NCBI GenBank assembly: GCA_012845835.1
Contig: JABAKD010000008.1
Coordinates: 6,060,775-6,124,774 of the forward strand
From: Undaria pinnatifida
Taxonomy: Eukaryota; Sar; Phaeophyceae; Laminariales; Alariaceae
Reading direction: 5' to 3'
Length of the DNA stretch: 64,000 nt
This document shows, in pieces, positions 63,478 to 64,000 of this stretch. Made by a program: the position numbers and the translations under genes. Within the stretch, counting starts at the first letter, position 1. Each line of letters starts with the position of its first letter. The notes under the pieces were generated by a model that had not been told where the DNA came from, did not search any database, and saw nothing but the letters and a program-made list of their open reading frames with translations.

Positions 63478-64000
63478 TCAAAAACGCACCCCATACCGCT
63501 GTACGAGTCCCCGGTTCTGATCCATCTTCAGCCGCAGCGCCTTGAGCTCTTTTCGCAGCACGGCCATCACGCCATCAAACACGCGCGACACCGGCTCCCA
63601 GGTGCTCTCCGCCTCCTCCGGCCCTTCCCAGGCTACCTTGACGACAAACTCGTCACTACCGAGCGGAAGTCGGGGCACGACTTTGCCGCACTCCACCGCA
63701 GACGATTACGTTCAGATGGGGGCTTCGGCCGCACCAGCCTTGCCCCTGAATGAAACCGGACCGCCCCAGGCTTCTTGCGTGCAGGTGGGTCACCCGGCAA
63801 CGCCCGACATAAAGGTGCGTGCGAAAAACGATATCGCGCAGCATCTTGGCACATTCCGGTGGGGAGCCATGGTCAACAGCGTTATCGAAAGCCTTCTCCA
63901 ACACGACCACACCATCCCGCATTTCCACCTCGGAGTCCTGGGATATCATGGGTCGTTGAGACGGCAGCGTCAGTGCAACCTCATCGTCCACGTCGCCTGG
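63478..64000 (-). pseudogene. Retrotransposon remnant ending in a chromodomain-like motif
   Basis: The last frame reads SDEFVVKVAWEGPEEAEST, then WEPVSRVFDGVMAVLRKEL, ending at TGA near 63478. W-x-G-(x)5-E-S/T-WEP is the C-terminal half of a chromodomain as in Ty3/gypsy chromovirus integrases. Upstream, MRDGVVVLEKAFDNAVDHG and DIVFRTHLYVGRCR lie in other frames with a stop between, so at least one frameshift or a missed intron is needed. The window edge cuts the 5' side. An alternative is a host chromodomain gene. Confidence 0.5.

Noticed and set aside
62940-63545. 201-codon plus-strand frame
   Set aside because: Antisense to the chromodomain at its end, no recognisable motif; more likely retroelement flank.

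Overview
This window looks like nuclear DNA of a brown alga (Phaeophyceae). The clearest pointer is an EsV-1-7-type Cys/His motif, a family known mainly from brown algae, in the exon at 971-2624. The rest fits a repeat-rich stramenopile genome: short exons split by long introns full of low-complexity sequence, Gly- and Gln-rich proteins, CCCTAA telomere-type repeats, and many small non-autonomous transposons and minisatellites. I see no bacterial, plastid or mitochondrial gene organisation. Most open frames here are by-products of simple repeats.

Genes. (1) 971-2624 (+): terminal exon of a Gly/Gln-rich protein with one EsV-1-7-like motif. (2) 30375-33455 (-): a probable two-exon gene for a Ser/Pro/Gln-rich protein with a C-terminal coiled coil. 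(3) 42515-48558 (-): the best-supported gene, a VPS9-domain Rab5-type guanine nucleotide exchange factor. Its six core exons join in frame across five introns. A seventh exon of 216 nt can be included or skipped without changing frame. More 5' exons probably lie between 52 and 54 kb. (4) 63478-64000 (-): a broken retrotransposon end with a chromodomain-like tail. A possible signal-anchor first exon lies at 3923-4111 (+).

Mobile and repeated DNA. At least nine short interspersed families recur: a terminal-repeat retrotransposon in miniature (TRIM; 84 bp LTRs, two copies with 4 bp target duplications), a tRNA-headed SINE, a pogo-like MITE with TA target sites, two further MITE families (one nested in the other), and several unclassified 90-300 bp families. 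13.3-15.1 kb and 19.0-20.2 kb are nested clusters. Minisatellites and satellites lie at 5.7-6.2, 9.2-9.9, 10.15-10.55, 20.5, 26.0-26.4, 27.4-29.9, 39.9-40.2, 50.2-51.5 and 57.1 kb.

Two interstitial telomere tracts (31.08 and 43.44-43.65 kb) each sit between arms of an inverted repeat. The VPS9 gene shows serial local duplication of its own exons, with the extra copies decayed. All calls come from reading the sequence; no database search was run.
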